From Thioalkalivibrio sp. (GTDB lineage: Bacteria; Pseudomonadota; Gammaproteobacteria; Ectothiorhodospirales; Ectothiorhodospiraceae), in NCBI GenBank assembly GCA_007136145.1, contig SLHN01000136.1, positions 1 to 5,899 of the forward strand: a stretch of DNA of 5,899 nt. Reading direction: 5' to 3'. Position 1 is the first letter of the stretch; each line of letters begins with the position of its first letter. The notes under the pieces are model-generated. The model searched no databases, had not been told where the DNA came from, and saw only the letters and a list, made by a program, of their open reading frames with translations. Positions 1 through 5,899 of the stretch are shown one piece after another. The translations under genes and the position numbers were made by a program.

Positions 1-2
1 AG

Positions 3-29
3 GCGATGCTGGACACCGTGTTCGACTGA
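3..29 (+). CDS. C-terminal tail of an upstream plus-strand gene (partial)
   Basis: One plus-strand frame entering from the left edge reads AMLDTVFD and then stops at TGA (27-29). The other two plus frames stop a little later, at 40 and 51, so the frame is not forced. This one is preferred because it reads like a normal protein end, and a terminator-like hairpin follows about 38 bases later in the same orientation. Nothing can be said about function from eight residues. It would be convergent with the glycoside hydrolase gene. Confidence 0.35.
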   Translation, partial: AMLDTVFD

Positions 30-66
30 GCGGGGGATGATCCGGACCTGAACGGAACGGGAAGGC

Positions 67-107
67 CGGCGTGCGGTGGATGATCGGAACCGCACGCCGC
101 GCCTTTT
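67..107 (+). terminator. Rho-independent-type terminator after the left-edge gene
   Basis: A perfect 11-bp stem is formed by 67-77 (CGGCGTGCGGT) and 89-99 (ACCGCACGCCG), with an 11-base loop. It is followed by CGCC and then four T (104-107). The stem is strong and GC-rich, but the T run is short, so termination efficiency is uncertain. Its position, 38 bases after the putative stop at 29, fits the end of a plus-strand transcript. The rest of the gap to 285 shows no gene or other structure that I can support. Confidence 0.6.
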
Positions 108-285
108 CCCGGACCGGGCTTTCGGAAAACCCGGGGAACAGAAACCCTTGACGACTGCCCGGACGGTGCACGCAGCGCAGGGAACCTTCGGAACAGGCGG
201 GTATTCCGGGTCGGGGCGCGTTGTGGTGCAGAGTGGAAACACGGGATGGAACCCCGCGGTCCGGCCCCCGAGACCGAATGCCCCA

Positions 286-1572
286 TCATGCGGCGGCGTC
301 GTGCGCCGCGAAGATCGTGCGCCCCCGCAGCGCTTCGTGGGCGATCACTGCGGCGGCGGCGCTCCAGCCCTGACGGCGCGTGCCACCGGCGGTGAGGTCA
401 CGGCCATGCACGAACTCCGGGAACGACCACGGCTCTCCGTCCATTTCCAGGCGGTTTCCCGTGTGCACGGCCAGCAGGTAGCGTCGGGCGGCATCGGCAT
501 GCCCCCGCCGTGCCAGATCAGCCGCGTGGAAGCCCGTCAGCATCGGCCACAGGCCGCCGTTGTGGAATTCGTAAGGCTTGTTCTTGAACGCATAGGAAAA
601 CATCACCTGAAGCGCCTGCCAGTCCTCGTGCACCGGTTCGATCACCGGATGAAAGGCCGGCAGCAGCGGCAGATCTTCGTGCACCAGTTCCTCGCCGATA
701 TGGCGGTCGACCCGGGATCGCTGATGCTCGTCGGCAACGTCCAGCAACGACGCGAGCACGTTCGCGAAGGCATCGAACCGGTAGCTGTAGCCGCTGGGAG
801 AGAAGGACGGCATCCAGTGACGATCCGCACAGTGGGGTGCTGCTTCCAGCCCCTTGCGATAAAGCACTTCGTGGTAGGCGTCGCCGGCCTGATCGCTGTC
901 CCCGTCAAACCAGTAGTTCGCACGGATCAAATGGTACAGGCGACTGATCCGCTCCTGTAGCACATGGTCCCTGGAACCGTGCACTTCGGCATGCAATGCG
1001 GCAAAGCACCGCTGCGCGTGCAGATAGAGGAGCTGATCGTAAAGCACGTAGCCGCTCTGCAGGTATTCATCGGCCCAATCGCCGGTCGGCGGCACATACA
1101 GCAGGCCGCGGTTGTTGAATTCCCAGGCGCCGAGCAGGAAGCGCACTTTCTCGAGGGCGGGGAGCATCGCGTCGAGGAAGCCGCCGTCGCGCGTTTCGTG
1201 CCAGTATTCACCGCAGGCGATCACGAACCACAGATCCGCGTCGACGCGCCCCGTGGTGCCACCGTAGCTCACCCGGCCGGTGACCGGGTCGACATTGCTG
1301 GGAATCTCCCCGTGCGGCCCCTGGTATCGGGCCAGTGTTTCCAGCGTGGAGCGCGCGGCGGCGATCAGTTCCTCGTCCTGCGCACAAAGCGCGGCCAGCG
1401 ACAGGATCCCACCATCCCGTGCCCATACCCGCCGGTAGTTGGAGCGCTCGGTGGGCGTTGCCAGAAATCCGGCCGGTGTAACGCAGTCGCGCAGCAGTGC
1501 CAGTGCCTGCCGGTGACCCTCGTGCATCAGGCGGTCCTCTGCCCTGTCCGTCATCTCCGACGCATCCGGCAT
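286..1572 (-). CDS. (alpha/alpha)6-barrel glycoside hydrolase, GH100 / amylo-alpha-1,6-glucosidase-like
   Basis: The 428-residue product has no signal peptide or membrane segment and is probably cytoplasmic. Seen motifs, in order: ERSNYRRVWARDGG (42-55), YGGTTGRVDADLW (103-115), FNNRGLLYVPPTGDWADEY (152-170), HNGGLWPMLTGF (337-348) and WSFPEFVHG (382-390). This order resembles neutral/alkaline invertases (GH100) and bacterial amylo-alpha-1,6-glucosidase-like proteins. By analogy with GH100, Asp111 in GRVDADLW and Glu386 in FPEFVHG are the likely catalytic acid and second carboxylate; this assignment is inferred from motif position. Likely substrates are sucrose, a related small glucoside or an alpha-glucan, and the sequence does not decide between them. 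The ATG at 1572 is supported by GAGGTGA six bases upstream; a second ATG at codon 7 has no better site. Length fits a complete GH100-type enzyme. No sugar-metabolism gene is visible beside it, and the next gene is divergent. The hydrolase class is fairly secure, the specificity is not. Confidence 0.85.
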   Translation of the reverse strand: MPDASEMTDRAEDRLMHEGHRQALALLRDCVTPAGFLATPTERSNYRRVWARDGGILSLAALCAQDEELIAAARSTLETLARYQGPHGEIPSNVDPVTGRVSYGGTTGRVDADLWFVIACGEYWHETRDGGFLDAMLPALEKVRFLLGAWEFNNRGLLYVPPTGDWADEYLQSGYVLYDQLLYLHAQRCFAALHAEVHGSRDHVLQERISRLYHLIRANYWFDGDSDQAGDAYHEVLYRKGLEAAPHCADRHWMPSFSPSGYSYRFDAFANVLASLLDVADEHQRSRVDRHIGEELVHEDLPLLPAFHPVIEPVHEDWQALQVMFSYAFKNKPYEFHNGGLWPMLTGFHAADLARRGHADAARRYLLAVHTGNRLEMDGEPWSFPEFVHGRDLTAGGTRRQGWSAAAAVIAHEALRGRTIFAAHDAAA

Positions 1573-1578
1573 ATCCCG

Positions 1579-1585
1579 TCACCTC
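1579..1585 (-). promoter_or_regulatory. Ribosome binding site of the glycoside hydrolase gene
   Basis: On the minus strand this reads GAGGTGA, a near-consensus Shine-Dalgarno sequence six bases before the ATG whose first base is 1572. It decides that start over the in-frame ATG six codons later. Confidence 0.7.
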
Positions 1586-1838
1586 GTTTCGAAACCGTCA
1601 TCAGCGCAACGCCGCCCGCGTCGCTACCGTACGCCTTCTTGCGCGCGTTGTGCCAGCCCCGGGAGCTTTCCGCTACCTGCATGATCGAGCGGACAGCCTA
1701 CCTGGAAATCCACCGCTGAAACGAATGCCGCGCTTCGCCTTCCTTGCCCGGTTCTGCCGTGGCTCCGCGCCAAGCGTGGCAGTTGTGACGCAGATCAACA
1801 CCCGCTGGCGCAACTACGCGAAGATGGGGGCAAGTCCC
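1586..1838. promoter_or_regulatory. Divergent intergenic region expected to hold two promoters
   Basis: This gap lies between the start of the minus-strand glycoside hydrolase gene and the start of the plus-strand CBS gene, so both promoters should lie here. I looked for sigma-70 pairs (for example the TTGTGA near 1784) but found no -10 element at proper spacing, and no sigma-54 site or convincing operator palindrome. Open frames crossing it are GC-driven continuations of antisense frames and lack protein-like sequence. Its role is inferred from gene order only. Confidence 0.3.
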
Positions 1839-1847
1839 AAGGAAAGG
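1839..1847 (+). promoter_or_regulatory. Ribosome binding site of the CBS-domain gene
   Basis: AAGGAAAGG lies eight bases before the ATG at 1856. It is purine-rich with an AGGA core and supports that start codon. Confidence 0.6.
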
Positions 1848-1855
1848 CCCGAATC

Positions 1856-2287
1856 ATGCTCGACATCAGCGATATCATGACTCCCAGACAGAATCTCGTC
1901 GTCGTCCAATCGGATGCAACCGTGGATGACGTCCGTCGCCTGATGGCGCAGCACCGGATTCGCCACGTACCGGTACTGGATGCCTCCGGTAGTATGGTGG
2001 GGCTGGTCGCACAAACCGACGTGCTGCTCGCCGGCAACAACGGGCCACGCCATGTGGACGAGGTCATGGTGCGTGACCTCGAGACGGTGGATGAGCGCAG
2101 CAACGTCCGCCATGCCGCGCTGCTGATGCTGCGGCGCAAGCGCAGCTGCCTGCCGGTGACCCGCGACGGAGAACTGCGCGGGCTCGTGACCGACTCCGAT
2201 TTCCTCGGCGTCGCGATTACGCTGATGGAGCAGCTCGAGGCGGTGGAACCGGAACCCGACGAGGAGGATGTCCCCAACGAACCCTGA
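1856..2287 (+). CDS. Stand-alone tandem CBS-domain protein
   Basis: The 143-residue soluble protein consists almost entirely of a CBS pair (Bateman module). CBS1 spans roughly residues 7-58, opening with DIMTP and closing with GLVAQTDVL. CBS2 spans roughly 68-122, opening with DEVMVRDLETV and closing with GLVTDSDFL. The two G-L-V-x-x-x-D endings are the usual ribose/phosphate-contacting motif of CBS pairs, so binding of an adenine nucleotide is likely but the ligand is unknown. After GVAITLMEQLE comes a short acidic tail (about 129-142, rich in Glu, Asp and Pro). No catalytic or DNA-binding domain is attached, so it probably acts as an energy or nucleotide sensor on a partner not seen here. 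The ATG is supported by AAGGAAAGG upstream. It is transcribed away from the glycoside hydrolase gene and towards the PPC-repeat gene, so it appears monocistronic. Family assignment is secure; the biological role is unknown. Confidence 0.9.
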   Translation: MLDISDIMTPRQNLVVVQSDATVDDVRRLMAQHRIRHVPVLDASGSMVGLVAQTDVLLAGNNGPRHVDEVMVRDLETVDERSNVRHAALLMLRRKRSCLPVTRDGELRGLVTDSDFLGVAITLMEQLEAVEPEPDEEDVPNEP

Positions 2288-2336
2288 TCCGCCGGGTTGC
2301 CGCCGAACAAGCACAGTGGCGCGCACGCCCACAACT

Positions 2337-2362
2337 TGTAGGAGTGTGCCTGTAAGCGAACA
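2337..2362 (+). repeat. Degenerate REP-like element
   Basis: The segment starts TGTAGGAGTGTGCCTG and ends TAAGCGAACA. It keeps the head (TGTAGGAG) and tail (GCGAACA) of the REP family commonly seen in Pseudomonas and related gammaproteobacteria (TGTAGGAGCG...GCGAA type), but the inner stem is poorly conserved. It sits between two convergent genes, the usual place for such elements. Only one copy is visible and no inverted partner is present, so this rests on recognition of the family pattern. Confidence 0.45.
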
Positions 2363-2386
2363 CGCAGCAGGCGCAGAACAATCAGC

Positions 2387-2416
2387 GCGGCCGCCGACGA
2401 CTCAGCGGCTGGCCGC
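2387..2416 (-). terminator. Strong hairpin between the convergent genes, putative terminator
   Basis: GCGGCC (2387-2392) pairs with GGCCGC (2411-2416), and GCCG (2393-2396) pairs with CGGC (2406-2409). The ten pairs are interrupted only by one bulged base at 2410, around a nine-base loop. On the minus strand it is followed by GCTGATTGTTCTG, a weak T-rich stretch; on the plus strand no T run follows. The stop codon of the downstream PPC fragment (2402-2404) lies in the loop. It most likely ends minus-strand transcription and may also slow transcripts coming from the CBS gene. Confidence 0.4.
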
Positions 2417-2755
2417 GGACGGGGTCGGCGTGAACACCGGCCGGAGCGTGTAGCCGCCCTGGCCACCACTGCGCGCTACGCGGATGAAATAGACACCGGC
2501 GGGAAGCTCGGTGCGTTCGACGCTGCGGCTCGATATCGACCCGCTCGTCGAGAAACGCAGCCTGCGGCCGTCGGTGTCGAATAGCTCCAACGTGATCCGC
2601 AGCGATTCTTCCGCATTGACCGAGACCTTGACCGCACCGTGTTCCCGGGTTTCGAACTGGAACCAGTCCTCGGTATCGCGCTCGTCCCGATCCAGGCAGA
2701 CCAGCAGACCCTGGGTGTCCTCTCCCAGCGCGATCCATCGCCGACCAACCCGCAT
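2402..2755 (-). CDS. Orphan sixth PPC unit downstream of the PPC-repeat gene (possible gene remnant)
   Basis: The 117 residues are one PPC unit: DTQGLL, ERDTEDWFQFET, NAEESLRITLELFDTDGRRL, SSRSVERTELPAGVYFIRV, GGQGGYTLRPVFTP. It is closest to unit 5 of the neighbouring gene and ends in the same LRPxFTP style. It lies in the same reading frame as that gene, separated only by a TAG (2771-2773) and five codons. The linker expected before DTQGLL (with EPND in the other units) is degraded here, but its length is about right. The ATG at 2755 has no convincing Shine-Dalgarno sequence and there is no signal peptide, so an independent start is doubtful. A unit this small without export signal would probably not be a working protein. 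The best reading is the former C-terminus of the large protein, or a decaying duplicate, cut off by a stop. Stop-codon readthrough is a less likely alternative. Confidence 0.45.
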   Translation of the reverse strand: MRVGRRWIALGEDTQGLLVCLDRDERDTEDWFQFETREHGAVKVSVNAEESLRITLELFDTDGRRLRFSTSGSISSRSVERTELPAGVYFIRVARSGGQGGYTLRPVFTPTPSAASR

Positions 2756-2770
2756 GATCCGCTGGACGCT

Positions 2771-4537
2771 CTATCGGGCTTCCGGAGTGAAGGTGGGCCT
2801 GAGGGAATAGCCTCCTTGGCCGCTGGCGCGGTTGACGCGGATATAGTAGGTGCCGGGGGGTAGTTCCGACTGTTCCACGCTGCGACTGGAGGTATGGCCG
2901 CCCCAGGAAGACCTTAATTGTCGACCGTCGGCATCATGCAGTCGCAAATTTATGCGAAGGCTAGCCTCAGCGTTTGCTGATACTGACACCGTGCCCTGCT
3001 GTGTGGTAACCAACCGGAACCAGTCATCTGTATCGCGCTTGTCTCGATCCACATAACCGAGCAGCCCCTGTGTTTCCTGGCCAAATGAAATCCGTTGCGC
3101 CTGCTCCCTGCTGTCATTGGGTTCCTGGTCCCCCGAATAACTCACGGAAATCAATTGCGGCGAAATGGTATAGCCTCCCTGACCGCTGACCCGATTGACG
3201 CGAGCGTAATAGGTGCCGGGCGCCAGATCGGTCCGTTCTACACGGCGACTTGAGGTGTGGCCGCCCCAGGAAGACCTTAATTGCCGACCGTCAGCATCAT
3301 GCAGCCTCAAATTGATGCGCAGGCTGTCCTCGGCGTTCACGTCCACCGTGATCTGGCCATGCTCTGCTGTATCGAGACGGAACCAATCATCAGTATCCCG
3401 CTCTCCCTGATTCAGATACCCCAGTAGCCCCTCCGTGTCACGGCCAATCTCAATGCTCTGCGCATGCTCAATGCTATCGTTGGGCTCTTGGTCGCTGGTA
3501 AACGCGACGGCGTTGAGTTCCGGGGTGATCCTGTATCCGCCTTGACCGCTGACATGATTGACCCGGGCATAATAGGTGCCGGGTGCCAGATCAGCCCGCT
3601 GCACGCTACGACTGGAGGTATGGCCGCCCCAGGACGACCGCAGTTCCCGGCCGTCGGCATCATGCAATCTCAAATTGATCCTCAGGCTCTCCTCGGCGCT
3701 CACTGCCACCGTCACCTCGCCATAAGCTGCCGTATCAAAGCGGAACCAGTCATCGGTATCGCGCTCACCCTGATCAAGATAACCCAGCAGACCTTGGGTA
3801 TCATGGCCAAGCGGAATGCTTTGTGCCTGCGCCATGCTGTCGTTGGGCTCCTGATCGTTGGTGTACGCGACAGCTTCTAGCTGTGGAGTAATCACATATC
3901 CTCCCTGGCCGCTGACATGATTGACCCGGGCATAATAGGTGCCGGGTGCCAGATCAGCCCGCTGCACGCTACGACTGGAGGTATGGCCGCCCCAGGACGA
4001 CCGCAGTTCCCGGCCGTCGGCGTCATGCAATCTCAAATTGATCCTCAGGCTCTCCTCGGCGTTCACTGCCACCGTCACCTCGCCATAAGCTGCCGTATCA
4101 AAGCGGAACCAGTCATCCGTATCGCGCTCGTTTCGGTCCACATACCCCAGTAGTCCAGTGCTATGGTGGTTCAAGGGAATTGGTTGTCCGTGCGCGACTA
4201 CTTCTTCGCGTGTGTCATTGGGGCCTGCATCGTTGCCCATGCTCGGCGCGGTCAGCTGAGTGGTCAGCCGGTAAGTGCCTTGGCCGCTGGCACGATTGAC
4301 CCGAGCAAAATATGTGCCGGGTGCCAAGTCAGCCCGCTGCACGCTGCGACTGGAGGTATGGCCGCCCCAAGATGAGCTTAACTGTCGATCGTCGGCGTCA
4401 TACAACCTCAAATTGATGCGCAGGCTCTCCTCGGCATGCGCTTCTACGCGCAGTGAGCCATGTCGCGTCACCTGAATAGCATGGCGCCGGTCACGCGTGT
4501 CGGCATCCAACTGCCCGGAGGCGGTCTCGAGGTCGAT
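2771..4537 (-). repeat. Tandem array of five PPC-encoding units (363-base period)
   Basis: Unit boundaries on the DNA are roughly 4241-4537 (unit 1), 3866-4240 (unit 2), 3503-3865 (unit 3), 3140-3502 (unit 4) and 2771-3139 (unit 5). Units 3 and 4 are exactly 363 bases, unit 2 is 375, and unit 1 lacks the EPND-type head. The plus-strand string TATGGCCGCCCCA recurs in units 1, 2, 3 and 5 and, with one change (TGTGGCCGCCCCA), in unit 4. A sixth, more diverged unit follows at 2402-2770 beyond the stop codon. Units 2 and 3 are the most alike. Confidence 0.9.
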
Positions 4538-5899
4538 CACGTCCGGCGGCGTCAGCAATGCATCGGGATCGACTGTTGCCGCGGGCGGGGCATCCGCGTC
4601 GGCGGGTTCGGCGTCATCGGGCGTTGCCGGCGCCGGCGGTGGCTGATCCTGCGCCACCATCACGCTGCGACTCCCGCGGCCGAGGACCAGACCGGCGGCG
4701 TTGGTCGCGACCACTTCCACGGTGTAGCTGCCGGCGTTGCTGGCCGAGAACGTCTGGCTGCTGCCGATGGTGCCGTGGGTCCGGGCGCCGTCCGGCTGTA
4801 CCGACCAGCGGTAGCGCACTTCTCCCGGCGGGCTCGGCTGCACGCTGGCGTTCAACCGCACCTCCTGCCCGGTGACAATCTGGCCACGGGGCACATCGAC
4901 CAGGCCGCCGCGCTCGGGGTCCCAGGTCTGCGGGGTCGGGCCGCGATGAACCGGCTCGCTGATCTGCACCTCGTAGGGCTGCCCCGAGTACGTGGCCTGG
5001 ATCTCCGCCAGAGTGTCGCCGTGATAGGGCACCCGCACCCAGACATGCAGCGGGATGTCTTGCAGCGGCGAACGATCGCCATCGCCCACCGTGAAGCCGA
5101 TCCGCGACGCGTTGTCGGTGTAGGTGCTGCGCGCGCTGGGCTGCACCCAGCGGTGATCGACGAGTTCGGCGGGCAGCGCCGGATCGCTGCGCACCTCCAC
5201 CTGCACCTCGTCACCGACCCGGGCCTGCCCGTCCGGGGGGTCGAACACCAGCTCGAATCGCGGCGGTACCACCTCGATCTCGACCTGTTGCGACTCGACC
5301 GTCGGCATACTGCTGTCCCGCGGTGTGCCCTCGGCCCACAGCAGCACCCGCCCCAGCCGGTCGAACGTGATTCGCGTCGCCGGCTCGGTGGTCACCGGTT
5401 CGTCGAACGTCAGGTCCGGTGTTGCCTGCCAGGTGTAGCGCGTGACTTCGAGCCCGCCGCCGGTCGTCGCCGGCCAGCGGATCTGCGAGCCGTACGTGAC
5501 CCGGGTTGGCGACTCGGCGATGCGCAGCACCGCGTCCGGCTGGCAGCGCGGCCGGATTCGGTAGTTCCAGGCGGTGCCGCTTTCCGGGCCGTAGACAGTC
5601 ACCTTGAACGCGTCGGCTGCCGCCTTTTCGAACACGTCGTCGGCCGCGCCCCGCCCCGGGCCGGTCACGCCGCCGGGGTAGAGATCGGATCGGCGCGCCG
5701 CGCGCGCGGCCGATCCGCGCCAGCCGGTATCGAGCACCACATTACCCACCGGGTACTCGACGGTGAACTTGTCGGGCACGCTCATCGCGTTATAGGAGAA
5801 ATCGAAGGCCGTGCCTTCGGGCAGGCTGCTGATGTCCCAGACCTCGGTCGTCGTGCCATAGCCCCCGCTCTTCGACGCCGTCCATTCCTCGCAGACGTC
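2771..5899 (-). CDS. Large secreted/surface-type protein with Ig/PKD-like domains and five tandem PPC repeats (5' end outside window)
   Basis: The frame stays open to the right edge, giving 1042 visible residues. The in-frame ATG at 5785 is internal, because the 38 codons before it encode the same domain (WDISSLPEGTAFDFSYNA), and no Shine-Dalgarno site precedes it. Counting from the edge: a beta-rich domain at about 1-120 (SVPDKFTVEYPVGNVVLDTGW; Cys3 and Cys119 may pair); Ig/PKD-like domains at about 131-210, 215-313 and 326-416 (the last with SNAGSYTVEVVATNAAG); an Asp/Ala/Pro linker at 418-454; then PPC-type units at 455-553, 554-678, 679-799, 800-920 and 921-1042. Each unit has the core DDWFRFDT, SLRINLRLHDADGR, SSWGGHTSSR, LAPGTYYARVN, SGQGGY, and units 2-5 begin with (E/G)PND. 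PPC domains usually sit at the C-terminus of exported enzymes and surface proteins and are often removed or act in secretion or binding. No catalytic domain is visible; one may lie upstream. Domain calls are strong for PPC, moderate for Ig/PKD; the role is unknown. Confidence 0.85.
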   Translation of the reverse strand, partial: DVCEEWTASKSGGYGTTTEVWDISSLPEGTAFDFSYNAMSVPDKFTVEYPVGNVVLDTGWRGSAARAARRSDLYPGGVTGPGRGAADDVFEKAAADAFKVTVYGPESGTAWNYRIRPRCQPDAVLRIAESPTRVTYGSQIRWPATTGGGLEVTRYTWQATPDLTFDEPVTTEPATRITFDRLGRVLLWAEGTPRDSSMPTVESQQVEIEVVPPRFELVFDPPDGQARVGDEVQVEVRSDPALPAELVDHRWVQPSARSTYTDNASRIGFTVGDGDRSPLQDIPLHVWVRVPYHGDTLAEIQATYSGQPYEVQISEPVHRGPTPQTWDPERGGLVDVPRGQIVTGQEVRLNASVQPSPPGEVRYRWSVQPDGARTHGTIGSSQTFSASNAGSYTVEVVATNAAGLVLGRGSRSVMVAQDQPPPAPATPDDAEPADADAPPAATVDPDALLTPPDVIDLETASGQLDADTRDRRHAIQVTRHGSLRVEAHAEESLRINLRLYDADDRQLSSSWGGHTSSRSVQRADLAPGTYFARVNRASGQGTYRLTTQLTAPSMGNDAGPNDTREEVVAHGQPIPLNHHSTGLLGYVDRNERDTDDWFRFDTAAYGEVTVAVNAEESLRINLRLHDADGRELRSSWGGHTSSRSVQRADLAPGTYYARVNHVSGQGGYVITPQLEAVAYTNDQEPNDSMAQAQSIPLGHDTQGLLGYLDQGERDTDDWFRFDTAAYGEVTVAVSAEESLRINLRLHDADGRELRSSWGGHTSSRSVQRADLAPGTYYARVNHVSGQGGYRITPELNAVAFTSDQEPNDSIEHAQSIEIGRDTEGLLGYLNQGERDTDDWFRLDTAEHGQITVDVNAEDSLRINLRLHDADGRQLRSSWGGHTSSRRVERTDLAPGTYYARVNRVSGQGGYTISPQLISVSYSGDQEPNDSREQAQRISFGQETQGLLGYVDRDKRDTDDWFRLVTTQQGTVSVSANAEASLRINLRLHDADGRQLRSSWGGHTSSRSVEQSELPPGTYYIRVNRASGQGGYSLRPTFTPEAR
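3546..4129 (-). repeat. Near-identical 221-base direct repeat pair within units 3 and 2
   Basis: Positions 3546-3766 and 3909-4129 align without gaps at an offset of 363 bases. By eye they differ at three positions only (CAT/CGT near 3659, GCT/GTT near 3700, GGT/CGT near 3755). The flanking 5' and 3' parts of the units differ much more, so the identity is local. This is what recent duplication or gene conversion between units leaves behind. Confidence 0.9.

Noticed and set aside
76..960. A 294-residue plus-strand open frame antisense to the glycoside hydrolase gene
   Set aside because: It lies opposite a well-supported gene, is rich in Arg, Pro, Gly and Val as expected of GC-rich shadow frames, and shows no recognisable domain.
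1640..1682. A roughly 43-codon minus-strand open frame starting at 1682 and overlapping the start of the hydrolase gene
   Set aside because: It has no ribosome binding site, it overlaps the hydrolase start and lacks any recognisable sequence.
964..1880. Plus-strand open frames over the start of the glycoside hydrolase gene and the divergent gap
   Set aside because: They have low-complexity Arg/Pro/Ala composition and no domains. They overlap a real gene on the other strand and, at the right, the start of the CBS gene in another frame.
1795..2469. Long minus-strand open frames antisense to the CBS gene
   Set aside because: The Ser/Arg-rich and His-rich translations look like shadows of the CBS codons. 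The plus-strand CBS protein has clear domains and a ribosome binding site.
3464..4153. Plus-strand open frames with a shared repeated peptide (MIDPGIIGAGCQI...)
   Set aside because: Their similarity to each other only mirrors the PPC-encoding repeats on the opposite strand. No start signals or independent domain evidence were found.
2771..4537. Repeats considered as a CRISPR or tandem non-coding array
   Set aside because: The 363-base period is a multiple of three, the reading frame is kept throughout, and the units encode a known protein domain type.
5687..5716. Inverted repeat GGATCGGC / GCCGATCC with a 14-base GC spacer
   Set aside because: It lies inside coding sequence of a GC-rich gene, has no paired inner stem and no associated site, and is plausibly chance.
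5785..5785. ATG at 5785 as the start of the PPC-repeat gene
   Set aside because: The frame remains open for 38 more codons to the window edge, and they continue the same beta domain. No Shine-Dalgarno sequence precedes the ATG, so the gene is partial at its 5' end.

Overview
The window is GC-rich and bacterial. Its gene density, Shine-Dalgarno sites, a REP-like element of the kind scattered through gammaproteobacterial genomes, and the style of the CBS and PPC proteins suggest a gammaproteobacterium. This is an inference; there is no rRNA or marker gene to confirm it.

Layout, left to right. (1) The last few codons of a plus-strand gene may end at 29, followed by a hairpin terminator (67-107). 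(2) A minus-strand gene (286-1572) encodes a 428-residue (alpha/alpha)6-barrel glycoside hydrolase that looks like the GH100 / amylo-alpha-1,6-glucosidase group. (3) A 283-base divergent intergenic region separates it from (4) a plus-strand gene (1856-2287) for a 143-residue soluble protein with two CBS domains. (5) A short convergent intergenic region holds a degenerate REP-like element and a strong hairpin. (6) The right half is one large minus-strand gene that runs off the window edge (2771 to beyond 5899). The visible 1042 residues form an N-terminal beta domain, about three Ig/PKD-like domains, an Asp/Ala/Pro linker, and five tandem PPC (bacterial pre-peptidase C-terminal) units with a spacing of 121-125 residues. 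It is probably a secreted or surface protein whose N-terminus lies outside the window. (7) Just past its TAG stop, in the same frame, lies a sixth PPC unit (2402-2770).

The glycoside hydrolase and CBS genes are divergent, and the CBS and PPC genes are convergent, so the window shows no operon and no clear shared pathway. The most notable structure is the PPC array. Two units share 221 bases with only three mismatches, the array is clearly lower in GC than the DNA on both sides, and an in-frame stop separates the higher-GC sixth unit. This points to a young, still-changing repeat array in a surface protein. I found no evidence of a defence system, CRISPR array, transposase or RNA gene.
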